Shown piece by piece: positions 8,938-19,210 of a stretch of DNA of 64,000 bases (positions are counted from its first letter, which is position 1; every line of letters begins with the position of its first letter). Location: NCBI RefSeq assembly GCF_000711225.1, contig NZ_JOMG01000005.1, forward strand, positions 372,001 through 436,000, given 5' to 3'. Source of the DNA: Pelobacter seleniigenes DSM 18267. Lineage in GTDB: Bacteria > Desulfobacterota > Desulfuromonadia > Desulfuromonadales > Geopsychrobacteraceae. The notes under the pieces were generated by a model, which was given only the letters and a program-made list of their open reading frames with translations, made no database searches and had not been told where the DNA came from. A program made the translations under genes and the position numbers.

Positions 8938-9831
8938 ATGCAGGCAGCCATCGATGTCGGCAGCAATACGGTCAGGTTGCTGATTAGCTCAGGCGCTCAG
9001 GGACAGTGCACTACAGACCTCTATTTACGCCGTGTCACCAGGCTTTCCGGAGGGCTGACCGACACCGCCGGATTGACCGTTGCCAGCATGCAACGGACCT
9101 TGGAAGCTTTAAAATATTTTCAATCAACCCTGGAAGAGCGGCAGGTCAAAAATTACCGGGCGGTGGCTACCGAAGCCCTCCGGAGAGCAATGAACCGTCA
9201 GCAGTTCCTTGATCTGGTGTCAGCAGAAGCCGGGCTTAACCTGGAAATAATTTCCGGAGAAGAGGAAGCCCAACTGACCACGGCCGGCGTCCTGTCGGTT
9301 ATTTCGCCACTGCCGCAGGCTGCCATCATTATTGATATCGGTGGTGGCAGCACCGAACTTATCTGTGTCATCGACGGCCGTACAGTTTGCCAGAAAAGTT
9401 ATCCACTAGGTGTGGTGCGGCTTTGTGAAGAGAGTGCCTCCGCTGCAGCTCGGCAAGAGCTGATTGCAAAGGCTTTTGATGATTTTTACTGTCTTCTCAA
9501 AGCACAACAACTGTTGTCCTATTCATTCCAGCTGATCGGTACCGCAGGGACTGTGACCACCCTGGCGGCAATCCATCTAGAGCTTGAAGTCTATGCTGTT
9601 GATAAAATCAACAATCATTCAATCTCAGCGAATTGGCTAAAAGATCTTAAGATAAAACTTGAATCATTGAGTATTGCTGAACGGGAAGCGCTCCAGGGCA
9701 TGGAAGCCGGCCGCGGCGACCTGATCATTCCCGGCATCGAAATTCTGCTCTGTCTGAGCCAAAAATTTTCTCAGAACGACCTGAAAATATCCGATTCCGG
9801 ACTGCTGGAGGGGATCCTGCTCAACCTCTGA
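8938..9831 (+). CDS. Ppx/GppA family exopolyphosphatase/guanosine pentaphosphatase
   Basis: The 297-residue protein has the ASKHA fold signatures of the Ppx/GppA family: AIDVGSNTVRLLI at the N-terminus and IDIGGGSTELI at about residues 130-140. Only the catalytic two-domain core is present, without the C-terminal HD-like domains of the long E. coli Ppx. The family hydrolyses inorganic polyphosphate or pppGpp; the sequence does not decide which. Its ATG directly follows the TAG of the cotransporter gene, so the two are translationally coupled. Confidence 0.87.
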   Translation: MQAAIDVGSNTVRLLISSGAQGQCTTDLYLRRVTRLSGGLTDTAGLTVASMQRTLEALKYFQSTLEERQVKNYRAVATEALRRAMNRQQFLDLVSAEAGLNLEIISGEEEAQLTTAGVLSVISPLPQAAIIIDIGGGSTELICVIDGRTVCQKSYPLGVVRLCEESASAAARQELIAKAFDDFYCLLKAQQLLSYSFQLIGTAGTVTTLAAIHLELEVYAVDKINNHSISANWLKDLKIKLESLSIAEREALQGMEAGRGDLIIPGIEILLCLSQKFSQNDLKISDSGLLEGILLNL

Positions 9832-9904
9832 ATATCCTGGTCCTTCTTCTCTCCGTAAACCTTTTTCCCTGCCCACCGAATGCAGGTTCAAGCAACCTGT
9901 ACGA

Positions 9905-9933
9905 TTGACACAATCAAAACGATTTTCTATTAT
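9905..9933 (+). promoter_or_regulatory. sigma70-type promoter of the iorAB-paaK operon
   Basis: TTGACA (9905-9910) and TATTAT (9928-9933) are separated by 17 bases, in the only sizeable gap (158 bases) before iorA. Confidence 0.7.
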
Positions 9934-9989
9934 TCCGGGGGCTTTCCTTTCTTGCCGCTCTGTTAACTTTTGCTTTTTTAAGGAATGAC

Positions 9990-11753
9990 ATGGACGCTAA
10001 AGTTCTGCTTTCTGGTAACGAGGCCATAGCGCGTGCTTCTTATGAAGCTGGGGTGCTGGTGGCTTGTGCTTACCCAGGCACCCCTAGTACGGAAATACTT
10101 GAAAATATAACCCGTTACAAAGAGATAGACGCTTCTTGGGCTCCCAATGAGAAGGTCGCCCTCGAAGTCGGTATCGGTGCAAGTTTCGGTGGCGCTCGCG
10201 CGATTGTGACCATGAAGCATGTCGGGGTCAATGTCGCAGCCGACCCTCTGTTCACCCTGTCCTATACCGGGGTCAGAGGAGGATTGGTTCTGGTGACTGC
10301 TGATGACCCTGAGCTGCACTCCTCTCAGAACGAACAGGACAACCGCAATTTCGCCAAATTTGCCAAGGTGCCGATGTTCGAACCGAGTGATAGCCAGGAG
10401 GCACTCGACTATACCAAGCTGGCGTTTGCGGTTAGTGAGCAGTTCGACACCCCGGTTTTTTTACGCAGTACCACACGGATTTCCCATTCGAAATCAGTGG
10501 TCAACATTGCTGAACGGCCAAAGGAGATTCCCCAGCCAAAATTGAGTCGCGACCCCGCCAAGCTGGTCATGTTGCCGGGGAATGCCCGGAAAAGGCATGT
10601 GGTGGTGGAACAGCGCATCAAGGACCTGGAAGAATGGTCCTGCAGCCAACCGTTCAACCGCATCGAAGACGGGGCAGGGGAGGTCGGTGTCATCACCTCC
10701 GGAGTTTCCTATCAATATGTGAAAGAGATCCTGCCCGAAGCGGATGTTCTTAAAATCGGTATGGTTTACCCGCTGCCAAAACAGCTGATCAGAGACTTTG
10801 CGGCCAGAAACCACCAGACTCTTTATGTCATCGAAGAGTTGGACCCGTTTATCGAAGAGCAGGTCAGGGCCATGGGAATTAAGGTGGTCGGCAAGGAGAA
10901 ACTCTCCCTGTGCGGAGAATTGACGCCTGGTCGTCTGCAACAGGGACTTTTCGGCGGTTCGGTGCCGACCGAAGACACCTCTGCCGAATTACCCCAGCGG
11001 CCGCCGAACATGTGCCCGGGGTGCCCACACCGTGGCATCTTCATGGAATTGAACCGGGCCAAAGCTTATGTTACCGGGGATATCGGTTGTTACACCCTCG
11101 GTTTCATGCCGCCCCTCTCAGCCATGGATACCTGTGTCTGCATGGGCGCCAGCATCGGCAATGCCACGGGTATCAGCAAGGTTCTGTCCGCCGAAGAGCA
11201 GCGTAAGGTCGTTGCGGTGATCGGCGATTCGACCTTCCTTCACACCGGCATCAACGGTCTGATGGATATGGTGTACAACCAGTCGACCGCCACGGTGATC
11301 ATCCTTGATAACCGGATCACGGCCATGACCGGTCGCCAGGAAAATCCGGCGTCCGGCTACACTTTGAGCGAGCAGCCGACCTACCAGGTCGACCTGGAGC
11401 AGTTGTGCCGTGCCGTGGGTGTCAAAAATATCCGCATTATCGATCCTTACAATATTTCCCTGACCCGGAAAACGATCCGCGAGGAGATGGCTCGCCCCGA
11501 AGTTTCGGTCATTATCTCGTCACGTCCGTGCGTATTGGTCCCCCGCGACAATCTGGAGCGCCGCTCTCCGCTGTATGTGGATCATGATAAATGCACAGGC
11601 TGCCAAGCCTGCCTGCGGTTGGGCTGTCCGGCCATCACCTGGGATAGCGATAAGAAAAAATCGAATATCGACAAAATCATTTGCGTCGGCTGCAAGGTTT
11701 GCCAGCAGACCTGCGGCTTTGGCGCTTTCCAGGAATATGGTGACCAATCATGA
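9990..11753 (+). CDS. iorA: indolepyruvate:ferredoxin oxidoreductase, alpha subunit
   Basis: The 587-residue protein matches IorA from end to end. An N-terminal pyruvate:ferredoxin-oxidoreductase-type domain (LLSGNEAIARASYEAGV) is followed by a thiamine-diphosphate-binding domain (MCPGCPHRG, then VTGDIGCYTLG and GASIGNATG at about residues 340-400) and a C-terminal 2[4Fe-4S] ferredoxin domain (CTGCQACLRLGCPAI, then CVGCKVCQQTC). With IorB it oxidatively decarboxylates arylpyruvates from aromatic amino acid transamination to aryl-acetyl-CoA, reducing ferredoxin. It is oxygen-sensitive, which fits an anaerobe. AAGGAA precedes the ATG. It overlaps iorB by 4 bases and heads a five-gene operon. 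Confidence 0.95.
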   Translation: MDAKVLLSGNEAIARASYEAGVLVACAYPGTPSTEILENITRYKEIDASWAPNEKVALEVGIGASFGGARAIVTMKHVGVNVAADPLFTLSYTGVRGGLVLVTADDPELHSSQNEQDNRNFAKFAKVPMFEPSDSQEALDYTKLAFAVSEQFDTPVFLRSTTRISHSKSVVNIAERPKEIPQPKLSRDPAKLVMLPGNARKRHVVVEQRIKDLEEWSCSQPFNRIEDGAGEVGVITSGVSYQYVKEILPEADVLKIGMVYPLPKQLIRDFAARNHQTLYVIEELDPFIEEQVRAMGIKVVGKEKLSLCGELTPGRLQQGLFGGSVPTEDTSAELPQRPPNMCPGCPHRGIFMELNRAKAYVTGDIGCYTLGFMPPLSAMDTCVCMGASIGNATGISKVLSAEEQRKVVAVIGDSTFLHTGINGLMDMVYNQSTATVIILDNRITAMTGRQENPASGYTLSEQPTYQVDLEQLCRAVGVKNIRIIDPYNISLTRKTIREEMARPEVSVIISSRPCVLVPRDNLERRSPLYVDHDKCTGCQACLRLGCPAITWDSDKKKSNIDKIICVGCKVCQQTCGFGAFQEYGDQS

Positions 11754-12328
11754 GTAAAACCACTAACATTTTACTGGCCGGCGTCGGCGGACAGGGTATT
11801 CTTCTGGCCAGTGAAGTTCTTTCCGAAGTCGTGCTGCTCGCCGGGCTTGACGTTAAGAAGAATGAGATTCATGGCATGTCCCAACGCGGTGGGAGCGTTG
11901 TTTCCCATGTCCGTTATGGCGAAAAGGTGTATTCCTCGATCATTCCCGAAGGGGAGGTCGACATTCTGTTCAGTTTTGAGATGCTGGAGACCTGCCGCTA
12001 CCTGCCACTGTTGAGGCCAAACGGACGGGTGGTCATGAATGACTGGAAAATTGCCCCTCCCTCCGTTGCCCTGGGTAAACAGCCGTATCCGGCCGATTTG
12101 GCGGAAACCATCCGTCGTCAGCATCCCGCCACAACAGTCGTCAACGGACTTGAACTCGCCCTGGCGGCCGGTAATTCGAAAACGGTCAATACCGTTTTGT
12201 TGGGAGCCCTGTCGCAAACTCTCGATTTCGATCCGCAGCTTTGGCAGACTGCGCTGCGGAAAATGATTCCGGAACGCCTGCTCGAAGTTAACCTGAAAGC
12301 ATTCGCTCTGGGCTGTGGCGAGCATTAA
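11750..12328 (+). CDS. iorB: indolepyruvate:ferredoxin oxidoreductase, beta subunit
   Basis: The 192-residue protein begins with the gamma-type POR domain sequence NILLAGVGGQGILLASEVLS and includes HGMSQRGGSVVSHVR, both standard in IorB. It completes the thiamine-dependent oxidoreductase with IorA. Its ATG overlaps the iorA stop (ATGA), which indicates translational coupling. The first phenylacetate-CoA ligase begins 23 bases downstream. Confidence 0.95.
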   Translation: MSKTTNILLAGVGGQGILLASEVLSEVVLLAGLDVKKNEIHGMSQRGGSVVSHVRYGEKVYSSIIPEGEVDILFSFEMLETCRYLPLLRPNGRVVMNDWKIAPPSVALGKQPYPADLAETIRRQHPATTVVNGLELALAAGNSKTVNTVLLGALSQTLDFDPQLWQTALRKMIPERLLEVNLKAFALGCGEH

Positions 12329-12351
12329 ATTTTCCCCGGGAGGTATGAGCC

Positions 12352-13659
12352 ATGATCTGGAATGATGAATTCGAAACACTGCCACGCGAAGCCATTGAAT
12401 CGTTGCAGCTGAAACGCCTGCAACAGACCGTGGCCCGTGTTTATGCGACTGTTCCCTTTTATAAAAATGCTTTAGACAAGCTTGGCATCAAACCTGCCGA
12501 TATCAAGAAGCTTGATGATTTGCAACGGCTGCCCTTTACCCTCAAACAGGATATGCGGGACAACTACCCATATGGGCTGTTTGCCGTGCCTCTTGAACAG
12601 ATTGTGCGCATTCACGCCTCGTCCGGAACCACCGGCAAGCCTACGGTGGTCGGCTATACCCGCCGAGACATCGAGACCTGGACCGAACTGATGGCCCGGT
12701 CCTTTGTGGCTGCCGGGGCCCACAAGGGTGATGTGATTCACAATGCTTACGGTTACGGGCTGTTTACCGGCGGCCTCGGTGCCCATTATGGTGCAGAGCG
12801 GGTCGGAGCCTCGGTCATTCCCATGTCCGGCGGCAACACCAAAAAACAGTTGATGATCATGCAGGATTTCGGCTCCACTGTGCTGACCTGTACCCCGTCC
12901 TACAGCCTGTTTCTGGCCGAAGTTGCGGCAGAGGAGGGGATCGACATTCGCAATTTGAGCCTGAAGGTCGGCATTTTCGGTGCCGAACCCTGGAGCGAAA
13001 AGATGCGCCTGGAGATTGAAGCCAAACTGAACATCAAGGCCATCGACATATACGGCCTCTCGGAAATTCTCGGACCTGGCGTCGGTATTGAATGTGTTGA
13101 AGCCCAACACGGTCTGCATATCTGGGAGGATCATTTCATCCCGGAAATTATCAATCCAGAGACCGGCGAAGTGCTTCCCGAGGGTGAAAAGGGGGAGCTC
13201 GTTATCACCACCATTACCAAGGAGGGGATTCCGCTGATTCGTTATCGCACCAGGGATATTACCCGGCTCAGCAAAGAACCTTGCATCTGCGGGCGGACTC
13301 ACAGTCGGATCGAGCGGCTCAGCGGCCGCAGCGACGACATGCTGATTATCCGCGGAGTCAATGTTTTCCCGAGCCAGATCGAATCAGTGCTGTTTAACAT
13401 CAAAGAGGTCGAGCCTCACTATCAGCTGATTGTCGACCGCGATGGCACCCTGGATACCCTTGAGGTTCAGGTGGAAGTCAATGAGCAGAGTTTCTCTGAC
13501 GAAATCAAGGAGCTCCAGGGGTTGTCCCAGCGAATCCGTAAAGAGATCAAAGACCTGCTCGGCGTGACTTGCAATGTCCGGCTGGTTGAACCGAAAACTA
13601 TCGCCCGGAGCGAAGGAAAAGCCGTTCGGGTCATCGATAACCGCCAGAAAGAATCCTGA
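12352..13659 (+). CDS. paaK: phenylacetate--CoA ligase
   Basis: The 435-residue adenylate-forming enzyme has the ATP-binding motif [14 protein letters not shown] at about residues 88-101 and the C-terminal hinge [19 protein letters not shown]. It converts phenylacetate or another arylacetate to its CoA thioester using ATP. Next to IorAB it may run in the ATP-forming direction, conserving the energy of aryl-acetyl-CoA; this is inferred from context. GGGAGG lies before the ATG at 12352. A close paralogue follows two genes later. Confidence 0.92.
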   Translation: MIWNDEFETLPREAIESLQLKRLQQTVARVYATVPFYKNALDKLGIKPADIKKLDDLQRLPFTLKQDMRDNYPYGLFAVPLEQIVRIHASSGTTGKPTVVGYTRRDIETWTELMARSFVAAGAHKGDVIHNAYGYGLFTGGLGAHYGAERVGASVIPMSGGNTKKQLMIMQDFGSTVLTCTPSYSLFLAEVAAEEGIDIRNLSLKVGIFGAEPWSEKMRLEIEAKLNIKAIDIYGLSEILGPGVGIECVEAQHGLHIWEDHFIPEIINPETGEVLPEGEKGELVITTITKEGIPLIRYRTRDITRLSKEPCICGRTHSRIERLSGRSDDMLIIRGVNVFPSQIESVLFNIKEVEPHYQLIVDRDGTLDTLEVQVEVNEQSFSDEIKELQGLSQRIRKEIKDLLGVTCNVRLVEPKTIARSEGKAVRVIDNRQKES

Positions 13660-13685
13660 CCAGCTGCTCAGCAAAGGAGTTTTCA

Positions 13686-14117
13686 ATGAAAGTTGAACAA
13701 ATTTCGATCTTTATCGAAAACAAATCGGGGCGACTCGCCGAAGTATCAGGCATTCTTGGTGATTCCGGGGTCAATATCCGCGCCTTGTCGCTGGCGGACA
13801 CCTCTGATTTCGGTATTCTGCGGCTGATCGTCGACGACAGTGAGAAGGCCCTGCAGGTTTTGCGCGAACACAAATTTACGGTCAGCAAGACCGAAGTCAT
13901 CGGAGTGGCGGTGCCGGATAGTCCCGGTGGGCTGTCCTCTATTCTGCATATCCTTGATCAAAATAATGTCAATGTCGAATATATGTATGCGTTTGTCGAA
14001 CGGTCTGGCGACAACGCAGTGATTATCTTCCGTTTCGATGATACAGATGAAGCGATTCGGGTTCTTGCTGAGAACGGGATCACCATTCTCAAGGGGAGCA
14101 CAATCACTTCAATCTAG
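13686..14117 (+). CDS. tandem ACT-domain protein
   Basis: The 143-residue protein consists of two ACT domains, beginning [20 protein letters not shown] and, in the second half, [21 protein letters not shown] domains bind amino acids, so this is a likely amino-acid-sensing regulatory partner for the flanking CoA ligases or IorAB. ACT proteins of this type commonly sit next to paaK and iorAB in anaerobes. It has AAAGGAG before the ATG and sits between the two ligase genes in the same operon. It has no catalytic domain. Confidence 0.9.
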   Translation: MKVEQISIFIENKSGRLAEVSGILGDSGVNIRALSLADTSDFGILRLIVDDSEKALQVLREHKFTVSKTEVIGVAVPDSPGGLSSILHILDQNNVNVEYMYAFVERSGDNAVIIFRFDDTDEAIRVLAENGITILKGSTITSI

Positions 14118-14164
14118 TTGTTATTTCAGAGTATTGGAATATTTTCTAAGGTATTACTTCAACC

Positions 14165-15475
14165 ATGAATCGCGACCCAAAAATCTGGAATCCCAGCGCA
14201 GAATGCCAGCCCAGGGAGCAGCTCCTGGCGCTGCAGCTGCAACGCCTGCAAACCACTTTGCATCTGGTCAGTGAAAATGTTCCCTGCTATCAGGGCAAAT
14301 TCAGGGAGGTTGGTTTCGCTCCCCAGGATCTCAAAACTCTGGAGGATTTGCACCAATTGCCGTTCACGACCAAGGACGACCTGCGACTGAACTATCCTTA
14401 CGGTATGTTTGCTGTGCCCATGCGCAATGTTGTGAGGATTCATTCCTCCTCCGGCACAACCGGCAAGCCCACCGTAGTCGGCTACACCAAGCAGGACATC
14501 CAGACCTGGACCGAACTGGTGGCCCGGTTCATGACTGCTGCCGGGGTTACCGACGAGGATATTGTCCATATCGCTTTTGGCTATGGGCTGTTCACCGGCG
14601 CTTTTGGTCTGCACTACGGTTCGGAAGCTATCGGCGCATCGGTTATTCCCATGTCCGGCGGCAATACCGACAAACAATTGATGATCATGCAGGATTATCG
14701 ATCGTCAGCGTTGGTCTGTACGCCATCTTACGGGCTGACCCTGGCCGACCGGATGGAAAAGCAGGGGATAGACCCGCATTCCCTGGCTCTGCGGGTGGGC
14801 CTTTTCGGGGCCGAACCCTGGAGTGAACAAATGCGCAACGAGCTTGAAAACCGGCTCGGCATTATTGCGACAGACAATTATGGATTGTCGGAGATTATGG
14901 GACCGGGAGTTGCCGGGGAGTGTCTGCATAAATCCGGAATGCACCTGGCTGAGGATCATTTCCTGGCCGAGATCATCGATCCGGACACCGGTGAGGTGCT
15001 TCCGGAAGGCTCCGTCGGCGAACTGGTCATTACCAGCCTGACCAAACAAGCCTTTCCGATGATCCGCTATCGCACCCGGGATATCACCCGACTCAACTAT
15101 GAAACATGCTCCTGCGGCCGAACTATGGCGCGCATGGAAAAGACTCGCGGACGTAGCGACGATATGTTAATTATCAAAGGAGTCAACGTTTTCCCGACCC
15201 AGATCGAAGAGATTCTATTCCAGATCGAAGGATGCGAACCCCATTATCAGCTGATTATCGACCGGGTCAACAACGTGGATTCCCTGGAAGTGCAGGTTGA
15301 AGTCAACGAGAAGATCTTTTTTGATGAGATGAAACAGCAGCGTTCCTTCATCGAACAGGCGGAAAAAAAACTGGCGTCGGTGCTGGGTGTCAGCGCCAAG
15401 GTCAAACTGGTGGAACCCGCTAAGATCAAACGCCATGAAGGAAAAGCCTGCCGGGTTTTTGATCGGCGAAAATAA
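14165..15475 (+). CDS. paaK: phenylacetate--CoA ligase (second copy)
   Basis: The 436-residue paralogue of the enzyme at 12352 carries the same ATP-binding motif ([17 protein letters not shown]) and the same C-terminal hinge ([19 protein letters not shown]). The two copies differ at the extreme N-terminus and in the C-terminal lobe, so they may prefer different arylacetates. It is the last gene of the iorA-iorB-paaK-ACT-paaK operon. No strong ribosome binding site is visible before the ATG. An 8-bp inverted repeat (TCAAGGAT/ATCCTTGA) just after the stop overlaps the next promoter. Confidence 0.92.
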   Translation: MNRDPKIWNPSAECQPREQLLALQLQRLQTTLHLVSENVPCYQGKFREVGFAPQDLKTLEDLHQLPFTTKDDLRLNYPYGMFAVPMRNVVRIHSSSGTTGKPTVVGYTKQDIQTWTELVARFMTAAGVTDEDIVHIAFGYGLFTGAFGLHYGSEAIGASVIPMSGGNTDKQLMIMQDYRSSALVCTPSYGLTLADRMEKQGIDPHSLALRVGLFGAEPWSEQMRNELENRLGIIATDNYGLSEIMGPGVAGECLHKSGMHLAEDHFLAEIIDPDTGEVLPEGSVGELVITSLTKQAFPMIRYRTRDITRLNYETCSCGRTMARMEKTRGRSDDMLIIKGVNVFPTQIEEILFQIEGCEPHYQLIIDRVNNVDSLEVQVEVNEKIFFDEMKQQRSFIEQAEKKLASVLGVSAKVKLVEPAKIKRHEGKACRVFDRRK

Positions 15476-15489
15476 TCAAGGATTTATCC

Positions 15490-15518
15490 TTGACAACTGA
15501 GGTTGAATAAAACATAAT
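15490..15518 (+). promoter_or_regulatory. promoter of the tRNA-Pro gene
   Basis: TTGACA (15490-15495) and CATAAT (15513-15518) have a 17-base spacer and lie 22 bases before the tRNA. Confidence 0.7.
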
Positions 15519-15539
15519 TCGCGGCGCTGTCAAATTTGA

Positions 15540-15616
15540 CGGGATGTGGCGCAGTCTGGTAGCGCACTTGACTGGGGGTCAAGGGGCCGGAGGTTCAAAT
15601 CCTCTCATCCCGACCA
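15540..15616 (+). tRNA. tRNA-Pro (anticodon GGG)
   Basis: The 77-base sequence folds as a full cloverleaf. The acceptor stem is CGGGATG/CATCCCG with a single A before an encoded CCA. The D arm contains GCGCAGTCTGGTAGCGC. The anticodon stem CTTGA/TCAAG closes a 7-base loop CTGGGGG, which gives anticodon GGG. The T arm has GGTTCAAAT. It reads proline CCC/CCU codons. It has its own promoter and terminator. Confidence 0.96.
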
Positions 15617-15627
15617 TAAAAAAGAAA

Positions 15628-15668
15628 AACGGCGAGTTTCCGCAAAAGGAGATTCGCCGTTTTTTTTA
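15628..15668 (+). terminator. rho-independent terminator of tRNA-Pro
   Basis: AACGGCGA (15628-15635) pairs with TCGCCGTT (15654-15661), followed by a run of eight T. Confidence 0.8.
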
Positions 15669-15874
15669 TTCCTTTGGATATTTGCTAGACACCGACTGTT
15701 CTTTGACTTAGCTTTGCGGCTGAGCTACATTGGTAACGTCTTATTTGTATCGCCTTCCAGGAGGCGTGCATGAATAGAAGAAACCGCTGCTGATGGTCTC
15801 GTGGTAACCGGGTGATTCCTAGACCAGTCTCAAGTTTTCAACTGTTTGTTGGCAAGGGAGTTCACGATTCAAAG

Positions 15875-18800
15875 ATGGCCGACCTACTTAATCACGACAG
15901 CCTGTTTCGGGCTATGATCAATAACCATAGTGCCGTAATGATGATTATTACTCCCGATAGCGGAGAAATCGTGTATGCCAACAAGGCCGCAGAAGCCTTT
16001 TATGGTTACCCTGACGGCGCGCTGACACGTATGAATATCAGCGAGATCAACCAGCTTTCCTCTGAAGAAATCAAGCATGAAATGAATCATGCGCTCGAAA
16101 CCAGAAAAAATAGTTTCATATTTCCCCACAAGCTTGCAAACGGTGATTTACGAAAAGTAGAAGTCCATTCATCGAAGATTGTTTTTGAATCAAGGGAATA
16201 TCTGTACTCGGTCGTTCATGATGTCACCGAACTCAAGCACTCTCAGGATTTGATAAAGCATGAGCGTGAGCTTTACCGCGATCTTATAGATTCTCAGCCA
16301 ATTGGCATATACCGCGTCCGTATATTCCCACTGGCAACCTGGACGAATGAAGCCTGGCTCAGTTCAAAGAATGCACCCTATGAAATTGAAGTATTAAATG
16401 ATCGTTTTTGCGAGATACTCGGTGTCAGTAAAGAAATATGCCTCAACAATTCAGGCCTCCTGAACGACTTAATACATCCAGAGGATAAAGCAGATTTTGC
16501 CGAAGGGAATGAGGTCGCCAATACCAACCTTAACAAATTCTACTGGGAAGGTCGCCTCATCATAAATGGAAATATCCGTTGGGTACGATTTGAGTCACTG
16601 CCGAGGGTCCTCCCAAGCGGCGACGTGATCTGGACCGGATCTCTGCAGGACATCACAGCACGCAAGCAAGCAGAAGAGAGCCTGAGGAAGGCAGAGCTAA
16701 AGCTACGGCTCACTGTCGAAAATAGTACAAATCTCTTTTACATGCATACTGCGGATCATGTTCTCACTTATGTAAGCCCACAATCACGTGAATTTTTTGA
16801 TTGTGAACCCGAAGATGCGATGATTCGATGGCCGGAATTTTTGACGGACCACCCCGCGAATCAGGAAGGTTTTTTAACGACCCAGAGAGCCATCGATACT
16901 GGCAAACGACAGCCGCCTTACCAACTTGAGTGCATTGGGAAAAAGGGCCGCAAGATATGGGTTGAAGTTAACGAAGCACCAATCATCGAAAATGGTCGGA
17001 CCGTTGCTATCTCCGGCACACTCACTGATATCACCAAACACAAACAAGCTGAGAAGGAACGAGAGCAATTCTTTAAATTCTTTCAGACGTCAACCGACCT
17101 GATGTGTATGGCTAATCCTAACGGTAGGTTCATGAAGATAAACCCCGCTTTTACAGAGGTGCTTGGCTATTCAGAATCGGAACTGCTGTCAAAAGATATT
17201 ATTGAATTTATTCATCCCGACGATAAACAATCAACTCTTGACGAAATTGAAGAGCAAAAACGAATTGGCTATTCCGCGAATTTCGAGAACCGCTATCTCT
17301 GTAAAGATGATTCGGTAAAGTGGCTCTCCTGGCGAGTTTCCTTCAGCAAGGAAGACGGCATTGCTTATGCTGCCGCCCGGGACATATCTGAGAAGAAGCA
17401 GGCAGAAGAAGCACTGCGCGAATCGAGGAGCCTGTTACAGAGTGTTCTGGAAAATATCCCCATCCGAGTTTTCTGGAAGAATAGGGATTCGAATTATCTC
17501 GGTTGCAACACGGCTTTTGCGCATTCTTCGGGCTTTTCGAAACCCGAAGATTTACTGGGGAAAAATGATTTCCAGATGTGCTGGAAAAATCAAGCTGAGG
17601 CCTTCCGTGCCGATGACAAAGTGATCATGGATAGCGAGGCGACAAAGCTTGGTATTGAACAATCATTAGCAACCCCTGAAGGACAAATGACCTGGGTCCG
17701 GACTTCCAAGGTTCCATTATACGATAAGGATAAAAAGGTCATCGGTATGCTGGGCATCGATGAAGACATCAGCAGTCAGAAGAAAAAAGAGGAAGAGAAG
17801 GCAAGGCTTGAAGAACAACTACAACAGGCTCAGAAAATTGAATCGATAGGTCAACTTGCAGGTGGCATTGCCCACGATTTTAACAACATGCTGGGAGTCA
17901 TTTTAGGCCATACGGAACTGGCCATTAAAAAGTTAAACTCTTCCAAACCATGCTTAGCTGACTTGGAGGCAATTCGTGATGCCGCCAAACGTTCCGCCGA
18001 TCTAACCCGGCAGTTACTGACTTTTGCCCGTAAACAGGTTATTTCGCCCAAAATCCTTGATCTGAATGAGATTGTCGGGACAATGTTCAAGATGCTTCAG
18101 CGACTCATCGGCGAAGAGATAGACCTATTCTGGAGCCCGGCGCAGGATCTCTGGCCGGTCGAGGTCGATCCATCGCAGATTGATCAAATTCTCGCAAATC
18201 TCTGTGTCAATGCCCGTGATGCGATCTCCGATACAGGCAAGATAACCATCAAGACGAGGAACATTCCATTCGACGATAAATTTTGTACTTCTCAACCATT
18301 CGAAGTCCTGCCCGGCGATTATGTCTGTCTTTCTGTTAGCGATGACGGATGCGGAATAGACAAAAATGTTCAGGCCCATATCTTTGAGCCATTCTATACG
18401 ACCAAAGACATTGGTTCCGGAACCGGTCTGGGATTGGCAACGGTTTATGGAGCCGTCAAGCAGAACAATGGCTTTATTACATTCACAAGCGAACCTGGAA
18501 TGGGGACGATCTTTAATATCTATCTGCCTCGGGTGGACTTAACCCCACAAGCTGCTAGGGAGCTGGAAGATAAAGCTATCCACCACGGCAATGAATCAAT
18601 TCTACTTGTTGAAGACGATCTTATGCTCCTGCCGCTTCAGAAGGCCATGCTTGAAGAAAGTGGCTACACGGTTTTGGAAGCTGCAACGCCAAGTCTTGCT
18701 CTCACTATCGCAGAAGAACATTCTGGTCCGATTCAGCTGCTGATTACCGATATGATAATGCCATCAATGAATGGTAAGCAATTGTCTGAAAAGTTGAAAG

Positions 18801-18958
18801 ATCTTCAACCTGGGATCAAGACTCTATTTATGTCCGGCTATACGGCAGACATGATCTCCACGAAAGGCGTTATTGAAGAAGGGGTTCAATTTCTCCAGAA
18901 ACCTTTTTCACTTGACACACTGATGGCTAAAGTGCGGGAGGTGCTTGATCACTCCTAA
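15875..18958 (+). CDS. multi-PAS hybrid sensor histidine kinase with receiver domain
   Basis: This kinase of about 1027 residues has four to five successive PAS/PAC units over the first 640 residues (for example DSGEIVYANKAAEAFYGY and ANPNGRFMKINPAFTEVLGY). These are followed by a HisKA domain with the acceptor at about H667 in [12 protein letters not shown], a HATPase domain (GSGTGLGLATVYG), and a receiver domain with the acceptor at about D959 in LLITDMIMPSMNG. No transmembrane helix is apparent. The frame is open to 15812 (GTG), but the ATG at 15875, with GGGAG 14 bases upstream, gives a cleaner N-terminus; neither start has an ideal site. No DNA-binding response regulator is adjacent. It is the last core gene before the transposon-associated region. 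Confidence 0.85.
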   Translation: MADLLNHDSLFRAMINNHSAVMMIITPDSGEIVYANKAAEAFYGYPDGALTRMNISEINQLSSEEIKHEMNHALETRKNSFIFPHKLANGDLRKVEVHSSKIVFESREYLYSVVHDVTELKHSQDLIKHERELYRDLIDSQPIGIYRVRIFPLATWTNEAWLSSKNAPYEIEVLNDRFCEILGVSKEICLNNSGLLNDLIHPEDKADFAEGNEVANTNLNKFYWEGRLIINGNIRWVRFESLPRVLPSGDVIWTGSLQDITARKQAEESLRKAELKLRLTVENSTNLFYMHTADHVLTYVSPQSREFFDCEPEDAMIRWPEFLTDHPANQEGFLTTQRAIDTGKRQPPYQLECIGKKGRKIWVEVNEAPIIENGRTVAISGTLTDITKHKQAEKEREQFFKFFQTSTDLMCMANPNGRFMKINPAFTEVLGYSESELLSKDIIEFIHPDDKQSTLDEIEEQKRIGYSANFENRYLCKDDSVKWLSWRVSFSKEDGIAYAAARDISEKKQAEEALRESRSLLQSVLENIPIRVFWKNRDSNYLGCNTAFAHSSGFSKPEDLLGKNDFQMCWKNQAEAFRADDKVIMDSEATKLGIEQSLATPEGQMTWVRTSKVPLYDKDKKVIGMLGIDEDISSQKKKEEEKARLEEQLQQAQKIESIGQLAGGIAHDFNNMLGVILGHTELAIKKLNSSKPCLADLEAIRDAAKRSADLTRQLLTFARKQVISPKILDLNEIVGTMFKMLQRLIGEEIDLFWSPAQDLWPVEVDPSQIDQILANLCVNARDAISDTGKITIKTRNIPFDDKFCTSQPFEVLPGDYVCLSVSDDGCGIDKNVQAHIFEPFYTTKDIGSGTGLGLATVYGAVKQNNGFITFTSEPGMGTIFNIYLPRVDLTPQAARELEDKAIHHGNESILLVEDDLMLLPLQKAMLEESGYTVLEAATPSLALTIAEEHSGPIQLLITDMIMPSMNGKQLSEKLKDLQPGIKTLFMSGYTADMISTKGVIEEGVQFLQKPFSLDTLMAKVREVLDHS

Positions 18959-19071
18959 TTAACGCTTCGCTGAATCGATCGTAGAAAGTGAACACGGTGA
19001 CTGCTTTCATAGAACCGATTGTCATAATGTTTGTTGCTGCAGAAGGGACGCCTTCAAGTTTTTTTCTATTT

Positions 19072-19136
19072 AGTCATAAAGTTCCTTTCTTCGGCCGCGA
19101 GCAGACCCCACCGGGAAGCGACTCTTAGCTAACGTC
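19072..19136 (+). repeat. solo copy of the right transposon end plus its flank (direct repeat with 51233-51299)
   Basis: TAAAGTT...TTTC.TCGGCCG at 19075-19097 resembles the right terminal repeat of the Tn7-like element. It is followed by a 24-base stretch (19099-19122, beginning GAGCAGACCCC and ending GAAGCGAC) identical to 51262-51285. Thirty bases from its start, CTAACGTC occurs in both copies at the same spacing. I read it as a remnant of an older insertion or a second attachment site. It lies in the 250-base gap between the hybrid kinase and the 134-residue gene, where nothing else is seen. Confidence 0.65.
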
Positions 19137-19210
19137 CTCTGACTCGCAGGGGCGAGTACAGCCGGCCAGGTCGGATAGTTCGACCGAATCAACTTTCAGG
19201 CCGCTCATAA

